A stretch of DNA of 64,000 nucleotides from Gammaproteobacteria bacterium (lineage in GTDB: Bacteria; Pseudomonadota; Gammaproteobacteria; Burkholderiales; Sulfuricellaceae), in assembly GCA_018824405.1 (NCBI GenBank), contig JAHJGO010000022.1, forward strand, positions 62,001 through 126,000, read 5' to 3'. This document shows, in pieces, positions 1-7,397 of this stretch. The notes below the pieces were generated by a model. That model saw only the letters and a list, made by a program, of their open reading frames with translations. It ran no database searches and was not told the origin of the DNA. Position numbers and translations under genes: made by a program. How positions within the stretch are numbered: the stretch's first letter is position 1; every line of letters begins with the position of its first letter.

Positions 1-897
1 GAGATGGTGACCAGCAATTCCCTGCTTTATGGCAGCGAAAAAACCAAGCGACGCGCGAATCACGAGGGCGAGGTCGAGCCGGTCTCGGTGCAGATCGCCG
101 GGGCGGACCCAGCCATGCTGGCAGAGGCGGCGAAATATAATGCCGATCATGGTGCCCAGATCATCGACATCAACATGGGCTGCCCGGCAAAAAAAATCTG
201 CAACGTCATGGCTGGTTCTGCCCTGCTGCAGGATGAAGCCCTGGTGGCGCGCATTCTTGGGGCCGTGGTGAAGGCGGTGAATATTCCAGTCACGCTGAAA
301 ATCCGCACTGGCTGGAATCGCGACAACCGCAATGCGATCAATATTGCCCGTATCGCTGAAGATGCCGGTATTCAGGCGCTTGCCATACATGGCCGGACAC
401 GTGCCTGCGGATATGGCGGTGAGGCGGAATACGACACCATTGCGGCTGTCAAAACGCATATCCGGATCCCGGTGATTGCCAATGGTGACATCACCACGCC
501 GGAAAAAGCCCGGCATGTCCTCGAACATACCGGTGCCGATGCGGTGATGATCGGCCGCGCGGCGATGGGCCGGCCATGGATATTTCGCGAGATCGAGCAT
601 TTCCTGCAAACGGGAAGGCATCTCCCGCCGCCGGAAGTGTCTGAAATCCACCACGTATTGATCGGACATCTGCATGATCTTTACCAATTCTATGGTGAAT
701 ATACCGGCCTGCGCATGGCACGCAAGCATATCTCCTGGTACACCAAGGGCCTGGTGGGTTCGGCGAGTTTCAGGCACGCCATGAACCAGCTTCCGAGTGT
801 GGTCGAACAGTTGGCAGCCGTCGAACAGTTCTTTTCGGAACTGGGCGCCTATTCGGCTTACCTGACCTATCAAAGCGAAGAACTGGCTGCGGCCTGA
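1..897 (+). CDS. dusB: tRNA-dihydrouridine synthase B (5' end outside the window)
   Basis: This is an FMN-dependent tRNA-dihydrouridine synthase that reduces specific uridines in the D-loop of tRNA. The reading frame is open from base 1 (Glu-Met-Val), so the start lies upstream; by comparison with DusB about 40 N-terminal residues, including the first flavin-site strand, are missing. The visible 298 codons hold the family motifs NMGCPAKK, TLKIRTGW, IHGRTR, VIANGDI and GRAAMGRPWIFR in the right order for the TIM barrel, followed by the helical C-terminal tRNA-binding region (RMARKHISWY). It ends with TGA 28 bases before fis. The dusB-fis order is the conserved arrangement in gamma- and betaproteobacteria, where dusB leads the fis operon. 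Confidence 0.96.
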   Translation, partial: EMVTSNSLLYGSEKTKRRANHEGEVEPVSVQIAGADPAMLAEAAKYNADHGAQIIDINMGCPAKKICNVMAGSALLQDEALVARILGAVVKAVNIPVTLKIRTGWNRDNRNAINIARIAEDAGIQALAIHGRTRACGYGGEAEYDTIAAVKTHIRIPVIANGDITTPEKARHVLEHTGADAVMIGRAAMGRPWIFREIEHFLQTGRHLPPPEVSEIHHVLIGHLHDLYQFYGEYTGLRMARKHISWYTKGLVGSASFRHAMNQLPSVVEQLAAVEQFFSELGAYSAYLTYQSEELAAA

Positions 898-925
898 TGC
901 GACGCTACTACAAGGTAAACGCAGC

Positions 926-1162
926 ATGATGAACGAAAATGAAATTGCAAGCTGTGTCCGCAAGGCCATGACACAGTACTTCGCCGATCTCGATGGAGAA
1001 ACGCCCTGTGCGGTCTATGAGATGGTGGTTGGATGCGTCGAGAAACCCTTGCTCGAAGTCATCCTGCACAAGGTTGAGGGTAACCAGACCCGGGCGGCAG
1101 AAATGCTCGGCATCAACCGCAATACCTTGCGCAAGAAAATGCAGGCACACGGCATCAAATAA
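926..1162 (+). CDS. fis: Fis family nucleoid-associated DNA-binding protein
   Basis: A 78-residue Fis-family protein, a small dimeric DNA-bending factor. The C-terminal 45 residues contain the Fis helix-turn-helix with GNQTRAAEMLGINRNTLRKK, almost identical to the enterobacterial motif; the N-terminal half is the shorter betaproteobacterial form. Two adjacent ATG codons (926 and 929) could start it, and a weak AAGG lies about ten bases upstream, so the exact start is uncertain by one codon. It follows dusB by 28 bases and precedes purH by 94 bases, so it probably shares the dusB transcript. In the betaproteobacteria Fis may act more as a local regulator than in Escherichia coli; that is family knowledge, not visible here. 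Confidence 0.94.
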   Translation: MMNENEIASCVRKAMTQYFADLDGETPCAVYEMVVGCVEKPLLEVILHKVEGNQTRAAEMLGINRNTLRKKMQAHGIK

Positions 1163-1256
1163 GGGCCATTCAATTAGCCTCAAAGGCACCCGGCTTTCCG
1201 GAATGTAGTCGATAAGAATCTCCGGCACGCCATTTCTTTAAATTTAGGTAACGATT

Positions 1257-2831
1257 ATGACAACGATCAGACGTGCACTCATGAGTGTTTCGGATAAAAC
1301 CGGGGTAGTGGAATTTGCGCGCTCCCTGCAACAATTCGGTGTGGAAATTCTCTCTACCGGCGGGACGGCCAATTTATTGCAACAGGCGGGGATCCCGGTA
1401 ATCGAGGTTGGTGATTACACCGGTTTTCCGGAAATGCTGGATGGGCGGGTCAAGACCCTCCATCCCAAAGTGCATGGCGGCATTCTGGGTCGTCGTGATC
1501 TGCCCACGCATGTGGCAGCAATGGAAGGCGCCAACATCCCGCCGATCGATCTGGTGGTGGTCAATCTGTACCCCTTTGCAGCTACCATTGCAAAAGCGGA
1601 TTGCACCCTCGAGGATGCCATCGAGAATATCGATATTGGTGGTCCCACCATGGTGCGTGCGGCGGCCAAGAACTATGCGCATGTGGCCGTGCTGACCGAT
1701 CCTGCTGATTATGCCGTGGTGGAAAAGGAAATGACCGCGACCCAGGGAGCCATCGGCCAGGATATCCGCTTTGATCTGGCGAAGAAGGCCTTCTCCCATA
1801 CCGCCGAATACGACGGGATGATCAGCAATTATCTCACTGCTCTCGATGGCCAGGGGCAGCGCCAGCCGTTTCCGCACAAATTCAATCTGCAATTCAGCAA
1901 GGCGCAGGATTGCCGTTATGGCGAGAATCCTCACCAGCAGGGTGCCTTCTATGTTGCCCAGAGCGAGAGCGGCGATGCCTCCATCGCCAGTTCGCGTCAA
2001 CTGCAGGGCAAGGAATTGTCCTACAACAATATCGCCGATGCGGATGCCGCGCTGGAATGCGTCAAGCAGTTCAGCGAAGCGCCTGCCTGCGTGATCGTGA
2101 AGCATGCCAATCCGTGTGGCGTGGCTTATGGAAAATCCCTGCTGGAAGCCTATGAAAGGGCCTACCAGACCGATCCGGAATCGGCCTTCGGCGGTATCAT
2201 TGCCTTTAACGGCGAACTCGATGCCGAGACCGCCCGCACCATCGTCGAGCGTCAGTTCGTCGAGGTCATCATCGCCCCCAGCGTGTCTGCCGCAGCGGTT
2301 GAGGTGGTTGCCGCCAAGAAGAACGTGCGTCTGCTCGAATGCGGGCAGTGGGCAACGGCACAAGCGGCAAAACGGCTGGATTACAAGCGCGTTAACGGCG
2401 GGTTGCTGGTGCAGGAAGCGGATCTCCTGTTGCACAACGAACTCCGCGTGGTTACTCAGCGCCAGCCCAGCCCGGAAGAAATGGCGGATTTGCTCTTCGC
2501 CTGGCAGGTGGCCAAATACGTCAAGTCCAACGCGATTGTGTACGGCAAGGGCAAAATGACCATAGGTGTAGGCGCTGGTCAGATGAGCCGGATCAATTCG
2601 GCACGCATTGCAGCCATCAAGGCTGAGCACGCAGGGCTTGAAGTGCGCGGTTCAGTGATGGCGTCAGATGCCTTTTTCCCCTTCCGGGACGGCATCGATC
2701 AGGCCGCTCAGGCCGGTATTGCTGCAGTGATCCAGCCCGGCGGGTCGATGCGCGATGAGGAAGTGATTGCCGCCGCGAACGAACACGGGATGGCGATGGT
2801 GTTTACTGGCATGCGGCATTTCAGACATTAA
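1257..2831 (+). CDS. purH: Bifunctional AICAR transformylase / IMP cyclohydrolase
   Basis: This enzyme catalyses the last two steps of IMP synthesis: formylation of AICAR using 10-formyltetrahydrofolate, then ring closure. The 524 residues match the family length. Residues about 1-145 form the MGS-like cyclohydrolase domain ([43 protein letters not shown]). The rest is the transformylase domain, with the catalytic Lys-His in [10 protein letters not shown] and the end motif [10 protein letters not shown]. The ATG start has AGGTAAC a few bases upstream. It is co-oriented with purD, 74 bases downstream, and a heptad-type repeat starts directly after its TAA stop. The 94 bases between fis and purH show no recognisable riboswitch or PurR-like operator. 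Confidence 0.98.
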   Translation: MTTIRRALMSVSDKTGVVEFARSLQQFGVEILSTGGTANLLQQAGIPVIEVGDYTGFPEMLDGRVKTLHPKVHGGILGRRDLPTHVAAMEGANIPPIDLVVVNLYPFAATIAKADCTLEDAIENIDIGGPTMVRAAAKNYAHVAVLTDPADYAVVEKEMTATQGAIGQDIRFDLAKKAFSHTAEYDGMISNYLTALDGQGQRQPFPHKFNLQFSKAQDCRYGENPHQQGAFYVAQSESGDASIASSRQLQGKELSYNNIADADAALECVKQFSEAPACVIVKHANPCGVAYGKSLLEAYERAYQTDPESAFGGIIAFNGELDAETARTIVERQFVEVIIAPSVSAAAVEVVAAKKNVRLLECGQWATAQAAKRLDYKRVNGGLLVQEADLLLHNELRVVTQRQPSPEEMADLLFAWQVAKYVKSNAIVYGKGKMTIGVGAGQMSRINSARIAAIKAEHAGLEVRGSVMASDAFFPFRDGIDQAAQAGIAAVIQPGGSMRDEEVIAAANEHGMAMVFTGMRHFRH

Positions 2832-2886
2832 ATCAGCTATCAGCTATCAGCTATCAGCAAAAACTGACGGCTGACGGCTGGCAGCT
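2832..2886. repeat. Heptad-periodic intergenic hairpin element (purH-purD)
   Basis: Directly after the purH stop come three copies of ATCAGCT and one ATCAGCA in perfect 7-base register (2832-2859). They are followed by CTGACGG, CTGACGG and CTGGCAG, again in 7-base steps (2864-2884). The second half is an imperfect inverted copy of the first: AGCTGAT pairs with GGCTGAC, allowing G-T wobble. The transcript could fold into a long imperfect hairpin between purH and purD. It belongs with similar elements at 8685, 21154, 22685 and 33901. Function is unknown; mRNA 3'-end protection or attenuation between the two pur genes is possible. Confidence 0.75.
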
Positions 2887-2905
2887 CTCAACTGAGCGCA
2901 AAAAA

Positions 2906-4183
2906 ATGAAAGTTCTGGTTATCGGAGGCGGTGGTCGCGAGCATGCGCTGGCCTGGAAATTGGCGCAGTCGCCGCGAATTCATAAAGTGTTTGTTGCCCC
3001 TGGCAACGCCGGAACGGCGTTGGAACTGGACCTCACTAATGTTCCGGTCACAGCTATCCCAACCCTGGTGGCCTTTGCTCAGAGCGAAAAAATTGCCTTC
3101 ACCGTGGTCGGCCCGGAAGCGCCGCTGGCCGAAGGAGTGGTGGATGCATTCCGCGCCGCCGGACTGAAGATCTTCGGACCGACAAAACAGGCCGCCCAGC
3201 TTGAAAGCTCCAAGGATTATGCCAAGGCCTTCATGGCGCGCCATGGCATTCCCACCGCCGCTTACGCCACGTTCAGCGATGCGGCTCCGGCACACGCCTA
3301 TCTGGATCAGCAGGGCGCGCCCATTGTGATCAAGGCCGACGGCCTGGCTGCGGGCAAGGGCGTGGTGGTTGCGTCCACGCTCGAGGAAGCGCATGCCGCC
3401 GTCGACATGATGCTGGAAGGCAACAAGCTCGGTTCAGCAGGTTCGCGCGTGGTGATCGAGGAATTTCTCATGGGCGAAGAAGCCAGCTTCATCGTCATGG
3501 TGGATGGCGAGCATGTGCTGGCACTGGCCACCAGCCAGGACCACAAACGCCTGCTGGACGGCGATCAGGGGCCAAATACCGGTGGCATGGGCGCCTATTC
3601 CCCGGCGCCCGTGGTAACGCCGGAAATTCATGCCCGGGTGATGCGCGAAATCATTCTGCCCACAGTCAGCGGCATGGCCAAGGACGGTATTCCCTACACG
3701 GGTTTTCTCTATGCCGGCCTGATGATCGACCCTGATGGGCAAGTCAAGACGCTGGAGTTCAACTGCCGCATGGGTGACCCGGAAACTCAGCCGATCATGA
3801 TGCGCTTGAAGAGCGACCTGGTGACGCTGACAGAGCACGCCGTCAACGGCACGCTCGACAAGGCTGAAGCCGAATGGGACCGGCGCGTGGCGCTGGGCGT
3901 GGTGCTGGCGGCCGCAGGATATCCAGACAGTCCTCGCAAGGGTGATGTCATCACTGGCCTGCCCGCGCCAGAAGTGGATGCGCATGTGTTCCACGCCGGA
4001 ACGACCCTGGAAGACAAAAATGTGGTCGTCAGTGGCGGGCGTGTTCTGTGCGTTACCGCACTGGGAGACAATGTGCGCCAGGCCCAGACGCGGGCTTACC
4101 AGGTTGCCGATCAAATTCATTTCGACGGGTGCCAGATGCGGCGTGACATCGGTTATCGCGCTGTGGAAAAGAAGGCTCGGTAA
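2906..4183 (+). CDS. purD: Phosphoribosylamine-glycine ligase (GAR synthetase)
   Basis: PurD joins glycine to phosphoribosylamine with ATP in the second step of purine synthesis. The 425-residue protein has the complete four-part layout: the N domain opens with MKVLVIGGGGREHALAWKL, the ATP-grasp region carries IVIKADGLAAGKGVVVA and GEEASFIVMVDGEH, and the substrate region carries NTGGMGAYSPAP and LEFNCRMGDPETQPIM. A small C domain ends the protein. The start ATG follows the heptad element by about 20 bases. Together with purH upstream this is a two-gene purine segment; tsaC begins ten bases downstream, so all three are likely on one transcript. Confidence 0.98.
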   Translation: MKVLVIGGGGREHALAWKLAQSPRIHKVFVAPGNAGTALELDLTNVPVTAIPTLVAFAQSEKIAFTVVGPEAPLAEGVVDAFRAAGLKIFGPTKQAAQLESSKDYAKAFMARHGIPTAAYATFSDAAPAHAYLDQQGAPIVIKADGLAAGKGVVVASTLEEAHAAVDMMLEGNKLGSAGSRVVIEEFLMGEEASFIVMVDGEHVLALATSQDHKRLLDGDQGPNTGGMGAYSPAPVVTPEIHARVMREIILPTVSGMAKDGIPYTGFLYAGLMIDPDGQVKTLEFNCRMGDPETQPIMMRLKSDLVTLTEHAVNGTLDKAEAEWDRRVALGVVLAAAGYPDSPRKGDVITGLPAPEVDAHVFHAGTTLEDKNVVVSGGRVLCVTALGDNVRQAQTRAYQVADQIHFDGCQMRRDIGYRAVEKKAR

Positions 4184-4193
4184 GGGCTTCGCC

Positions 4194-4769
4194 GTGCCCT
4201 ATTCATCAGCTACGGCTGTGTTGACCGCAGCGCTGATTCACACCCTGCGCACGCATCTGAAACAAGGTGGCGTGATCGCTTACCCTACCGAGTCCTGCTA
4301 CGGCCTGGGCTGCGATCCTCGCAACCGGCGAGCAGTCATGAAAATTCTGCGCCTAAAGGGGCGTCCCCAGAAAAAGGGAATGATCCTGGTCGGCGCAGAT
4401 TTTTGCCAGCTGAAATCTTATGTTGCCCCTTTGGATGCCGGACAATGGCAGAAAATTTCTCCCACCTGGCCAGGCCCCGTGACCTGGCTGCTTCCTGCCA
4501 GTCGCAAGGCGCAACCCTGGTTGCGTGGCAGACACAGCAGCCTCGCCGTGCGCGTGACAGCTCATCCCTTTGCGGCGCACCTGTGCCGGGTGCTCGGCAT
4601 GGCGCTGGTTTCGACCAGCGCCAATCGTTCCGGGCTGAAGTCGGCTCGGACCTACGCGGAATGCAGCAATAGTTTTGGCAACAGGGTTCTCGTGCTGCCC
4701 GGCCTGATCGGAAAACGAAGAAAACCATCTGCCATCTTGGATCTGGCAACGGGCACGGTGATTCGATAG
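4194..4769 (+). CDS. tsaC: L-threonylcarbamoyladenylate synthase, TsaC/YrdC type
   Basis: This protein makes threonylcarbamoyl-AMP from threonine, bicarbonate and ATP for the t6A37 modification of tRNAs. The 191 residues correspond to the single-domain TsaC form, without the Sua5 C-terminal domain. Visible motifs are the Tyr-Pro-Thr-Glu-Ser start of the fold (GGVIAYPTESCYGLGCD), the basic KLRxKxR-like loop (KILRLKGRPQKKGMILV), WPGPVTWLLPA, AVRVTAHP and the substrate loop STSANRSG. I chose the GTG at 4194 because the frame upstream only overlaps purD and the family sequence begins here; the ribosome site is weak. The stop codon directly abuts the stop of the truncated ccdB on the other strand. 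Confidence 0.9.
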   Translation: MPYSSATAVLTAALIHTLRTHLKQGGVIAYPTESCYGLGCDPRNRRAVMKILRLKGRPQKKGMILVGADFCQLKSYVAPLDAGQWQKISPTWPGPVTWLLPASRKAQPWLRGRHSSLAVRVTAHPFAAHLCRVLGMALVSTSANRSGLKSARTYAECSNSFGNRVLVLPGLIGKRRKPSAILDLATGTVIR

Positions 4770-4901
4770 TTAGGGTCGCGCCAGGGGGAACACAAGCCGC
4801 GTGATCAGATGGCCCGGCAGTCCTGACTGAACATCGAACAGAAACGGAATGCCCTCCGCCGTGGCTGAATTGGGATTGCGGAATACATCGAATTGCGCCA
4901 T
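4770..4901 (-). pseudogene. Truncated CcdB-type gyrase toxin (N-terminal 43 residues only)
   Basis: Starting at an ATG that overlaps the ccdA stop by one base (TGATG), the minus strand encodes MAQFDVFRNPN, then IPFLFDVQSGL, then TRLVFPLARP and stop. This is the N-terminal third of CcdB, where the known protein reads QFKVY, FVDVQS and RMVIPLA. CcdB is about 100 residues and needs its C-terminal helix, ending Trp-Gly-Ile in the F-plasmid protein, to poison DNA gyrase. That part is absent, because the frame stops one base before the tsaC stop codon on the opposite strand. I infer a deletion or rearrangement that removed the rest. A functional 43-residue product is unlikely. Confidence 0.8.
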
Positions 4902-5134
4902 CAGAAGCTTCTCAATTTTTCACTGAAGACGCCATCCCGCTCGATATGCGCATTATAGGCATCCAGGGCCACAAGATTTTCGGTCAGCCATTTTGCACTC
5001 TTGCGCTGCCTGACCAGGCTGGCAAGATGGATTTCAAATTCGCGCGACATGTTGATTTCGAGGGCCTTGGCTTCCTTCACCAGGGTGTCGTTTAACGTCA
5101 GGTTGACGGACTTTCCGGTGGAGGCGGCAGTCAT
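4901..5134 (-). CDS. ccdA: CcdA-type antitoxin
   Basis: The 77-residue protein has the two-part layout of CcdA. A ribbon-helix-helix DNA-binding N-terminus (SVNLTLNDTLVKEAKALEINMSREFE) is followed by the acidic, flexible toxin-wrapping tail (SAKWLTENLVALDAYNAHIERDGVFSEKLRSF). The tail resembles the RWKAEN...FIEMNGSFAD tail of F-plasmid CcdA. In intact modules CcdA and CcdB repress their own promoter, and CcdA neutralises CcdB poisoning of gyrase. Here the downstream toxin is cut to 43 residues, so the antitoxin is orphaned. It may persist as a repressor or as protection against other CcdB copies; that is inference. The element lies between tsaC and a lipoprotein gene, both on the chromosome. 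Confidence 0.85.
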   Translation of the reverse strand: MTAASTGKSVNLTLNDTLVKEAKALEINMSREFEIHLASLVRQRKSAKWLTENLVALDAYNAHIERDGVFSEKLRSF

Positions 5135-5223
5135 GATGTTATCTCTACGTGTTTGTGTTTACGCGGGTAGATTATGCGCATGAATCATCGATGTTGCCCA
5201 TGCGTAAGTTCGGAAAACAAAAA

Positions 5224-5250
5224 ACAAGCCCCTCGCGAGGAGGGGCTTGT
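5224..5250 (-). terminator. Rho-independent terminator of the lipoprotein gene
   Basis: A perfect 11-base-pair stem (ACAAGCCCCTC / GAGGGGCTTGT) closes a five-base loop. On the minus strand it is followed by a T-rich run (TTTTTTGTTTT), as expected for intrinsic termination downstream of the minus-strand gene that ends at 5301. It also insulates ccdA from read-through. Confidence 0.85.
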
Positions 5251-5261
5251 CAGGGTTTTTC

Positions 5262-5286
5262 GCGTGGGCAACATCGTTGCCCACGC
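5262..5286. repeat. REP-like palindrome GCGTGGGCAAC
   Basis: A perfect palindrome GCGTGGGCAAC-ATC-GTTGCCCACGC with 11-base arms and a three-base loop, just beyond the lipoprotein stop codon and next to the terminator. A related half copy, GATGTTGCCCATGCG, lies at about 5189-5203, so the 100 bases between ccdA and the lipoprotein gene hold one complete and one degenerate copy. The word resembles dispersed REP-like repeats seen in many proteobacteria; I cannot check its copy number. Confidence 0.6.
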
Positions 5287-5300
5287 TACGCTTGCTGAAA

Positions 5301-6515
5301 TTAGAACTTGATGTCGACCACGAAGGTTACAGTGCTAAGGATTGCGCCGACACTGTCCGTGATGACAATATTTGTCGTACCTTCAGCGGTACACATGGCA
5401 CGGGCGAAAAACTGGCTGCCGGATGTGGCTACCGTGGTGGTGGCGCCATAGGTGCCGGTCGATGTCGCGGATAAGCTTCCGACCGAAGGCGTGGTAGAGG
5501 TGATGGTGTAAGGAGGCGTGCCGCCGTAGACATAGAAACCGGTGGTGGCGCCAGTATTGCCATTGGCAGGAACAGGATCGCATCCACCCGAGGTTTCATC
5601 ATCGGCGTTTCCGGCAATGTTGTCCACGCCATTTGCATCGAATACTAGATCGCCATTACCGGTACCGATGTTCCACGTTGCAGAGGCCGGCAAAGCAGCC
5701 AGCGCTGCCCCGGAGATCACGAACTGCTTGCGCAACTGATGCCCCGAAACCAGGTCGGTTGCCGAGATGGTGGCGAACTGGGTCGGAGCGTTGACGTCGG
5801 CCCGCATCACGGCGAAGGCGTCGCCGTTGCGGTCGGTGGTGGTGGTCAGCGCGATCACCCTGCCGCTAGCATCGGTGGTGGGGGTGCAATCGCCCAGGGT
5901 CACGTTGCAGACGAACTGCCATGCCGCGCCCTGGTCTGTGACCCTGAACGTTATCTGGCGCCCGATCACCGGTGCACCGGTGATGGTGGTCGCACGCACC
6001 GAAGCGGTTCCCTGTGTTCCGCTACAAATCTGATTCTCGCCCCCGGTGCAAGTTCCACCGCTGTCGGCGCCCGTGATTGTCAGCGTGGTATTCAGTGAAG
6101 AAGGCTTGACTGTGACAACCACGTTGAACTGAGTGCCTTCTGCATCGCGAATGGTCAGTGTCACGAGCGTGTCTACATCGACATTGTTGACTCGGCCATA
6201 GGCGCCTGTCGGGCCTTCCAGGGTAATAAACTCGTCCGGCACCAGCCCCTGGGGCATGGTGGCAGGGTTGAAGGTGATGATGGCCGGATTGCTGGAGTAG
6301 ACGTTGAAAGGCTTTTTGCCATCGCGAATGGTCAGCACGGTCGGGGTGTCCGCGTAAGCATATACAACGGCTGAAGCTGGAACCACGGTCATGGGCAAAT
6401 CCAACTCGGATGATGCGCCGCCGCCACCGCAACCGGAAAGAAGGGTCATGAGCCCGAGGATGGCGGCTGTCGCCAGCGACGGAAACCAGGATAAACGCTG
6501 TGTGATGTTAAACAA
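5301..6515 (-). CDS. Secreted lipoprotein with Ig-like beta domains, function unknown
   Basis: A 404-residue exported lipoprotein. The N-terminus has a hydrophobic signal (SLATAAILGLMTLLSGC) with lipobox Cys at residue 29, followed by GGGGASSE. The mature part is Thr/Ser/Gly-rich, nearly free of Lys, and made of repeated short beta-strand blocks (VLTIRDGKKPFNVYSSNPAIITF; VTLTIRDAEGTQFNVVVTV). This suggests bacterial Ig-like modules and an outer-membrane or surface location. Six Cys in the mature part, several in pairs (GGTCTGGENQIC; QFVCNVTLGDC), may form disulfides. The start codon is TTG, chosen because a strong AAGGGGG ribosome site sits six bases upstream. It is divergent from phoB, with a Pho box in the shared region, so phosphate control is possible. 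I do not recognise a specific family. Confidence 0.8.
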   Translation of the reverse strand: MFNITQRLSWFPSLATAAILGLMTLLSGCGGGGASSELDLPMTVVPASAVVYAYADTPTVLTIRDGKKPFNVYSSNPAIITFNPATMPQGLVPDEFITLEGPTGAYGRVNNVDVDTLVTLTIRDAEGTQFNVVVTVKPSSLNTTLTITGADSGGTCTGGENQICSGTQGTASVRATTITGAPVIGRQITFRVTDQGAAWQFVCNVTLGDCTPTTDASGRVIALTTTTDRNGDAFAVMRADVNAPTQFATISATDLVSGHQLRKQFVISGAALAALPASATWNIGTGNGDLVFDANGVDNIAGNADDETSGGCDPVPANGNTGATTGFYVYGGTPPYTITSTTPSVGSLSATSTGTYGATTTVATSGSQFFARAMCTAEGTTNIVITDSVGAILSTVTFVVDIKF

Positions 6516-6609
6516 TTTGACCCCCTTAATGGTGTTTGATTCAGGCAGATAGCCGGAAAACTTCGCTTGTCACTATACAAAAGGCATGAAAAAACATCAA
6601 GCGCTATAA

Positions 6610-6638
6610 CTGTCACCATGCTGTAATATTTCCGTCAT
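6610..6638 (+). promoter_or_regulatory. Pho box (PhoB-binding site) upstream of phoB
   Basis: Three direct 7-base half-sites lie exactly 11 bases apart: CTGTCAC at 6610, CTGTAAT at 6621 and CCGTCAT at 6632, with AT-rich four-base spacers. This is the PhoB-binding arrangement (consensus CTGTCAT repeated every 11 bases). It sits 36 bases before the phoB start, consistent with autoactivation under phosphate limitation. It is also 95 bases upstream of the divergent lipoprotein start. Confidence 0.85.
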
Positions 6639-6673
6639 ATTATCTTGGCAGCTTAATCTTCAAGGACATCAGC

Positions 6674-7363
6674 ATGGCTGCAAATATTCTCGTGGTGGAA
6701 GACGAGCCGGCAATTCAGGAATTACTCTCCTTCAATTTACAGCAGGCGGGGCACCACACCCTCAATGCAACGAGCGCGGAGCAGGCATTAAGCTTGTTGC
6801 GCGACACGCTGCCCGACCTGATCCTGCTCGACTGGATGCTGCCCGGCGTCAGCGGGATCGAATTTGCGCGTCGCCTCAAAGCGGATGCCTATACCAGGAC
6901 CATCCCCATTATCATGCTTACGGCGCGGGGCGAGGAGCAGGACAAGATCGTGGGCTTTGATACCGGTGCCGACGATTACATCACCAAACCATTTTCGCCG
7001 CGCGAGCTGATGGCGCGGATCAAGGCGGTGCTGCGCCGCCGCGCGCCGCAAATGACCGATGATCCGGTGGAGATCGGTGGGTTGCGTCTGGATCCGGCCT
7101 GTCACCGGGTGACGGCGAGCGGCAGACCGGTTGATCTGGGGCCGACCGAATTCCGTCTGCTACACTTTCTGATGACCCACGCGGAACGCGTGCATTCTCG
7201 CAGCCAGTTACTGGATCAGGTATGGGGTAACCAGGTTTTTGTGGAAGATCGCACCGTGGATGTACATATTCGCCGCTTGCGGCGGGCACTCGAGGAGACC
7301 GGCCATGAGCATCTGATCCAGACGGTGCGTGGCTCGGGCTACCGTTTCTCGGAACATGACTGA
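6674..7363 (+). CDS. phoB: Phosphate regulon response regulator PhoB
   Basis: PhoB is the OmpR-class transcription factor that activates phosphate-starvation genes when phosphorylated by PhoR. The 229 residues comprise a receiver domain (about 1-120) and a winged-helix DNA-binding domain (about 130-229). The receiver shows the acidic pair in VVEDEPAIQ, the phosphoacceptor Asp in [18 protein letters not shown] and [12 protein letters not shown]. The winged helix shows [34 protein letters not shown] and VRGSGYRF. An AAGGA site precedes the ATG by about nine bases. The Pho box upstream argues for autoregulation. phoR follows by 34 bases. No pst transporter or phoU gene is in the window. Confidence 0.97.
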   Translation: MAANILVVEDEPAIQELLSFNLQQAGHHTLNATSAEQALSLLRDTLPDLILLDWMLPGVSGIEFARRLKADAYTRTIPIIMLTARGEEQDKIVGFDTGADDYITKPFSPRELMARIKAVLRRRAPQMTDDPVEIGGLRLDPACHRVTASGRPVDLGPTEFRLLHFLMTHAERVHSRSQLLDQVWGNQVFVEDRTVDVHIRRLRRALEETGHEHLIQTVRGSGYRFSEHD

Positions 7364-7397
7364 GACTGTCTTAATGCTGAATCTGGAAGGAGACTGA

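Noticed and set aside
1374-2630. Long open minus-strand frame (418 codons) opposite purH
   Set aside because: It lies fully antisense to a clear purH gene, has no family motif and a His/Arg/Gly-rich composition typical of antisense shadows in high-GC DNA.
4194-4769. Fusion of tsaC to purD by the long frame starting at 3942
   Set aside because: The part before 4194 overlaps purD in another frame and is not similar to TsaC; the GTG at 4194 gives the normal family length.
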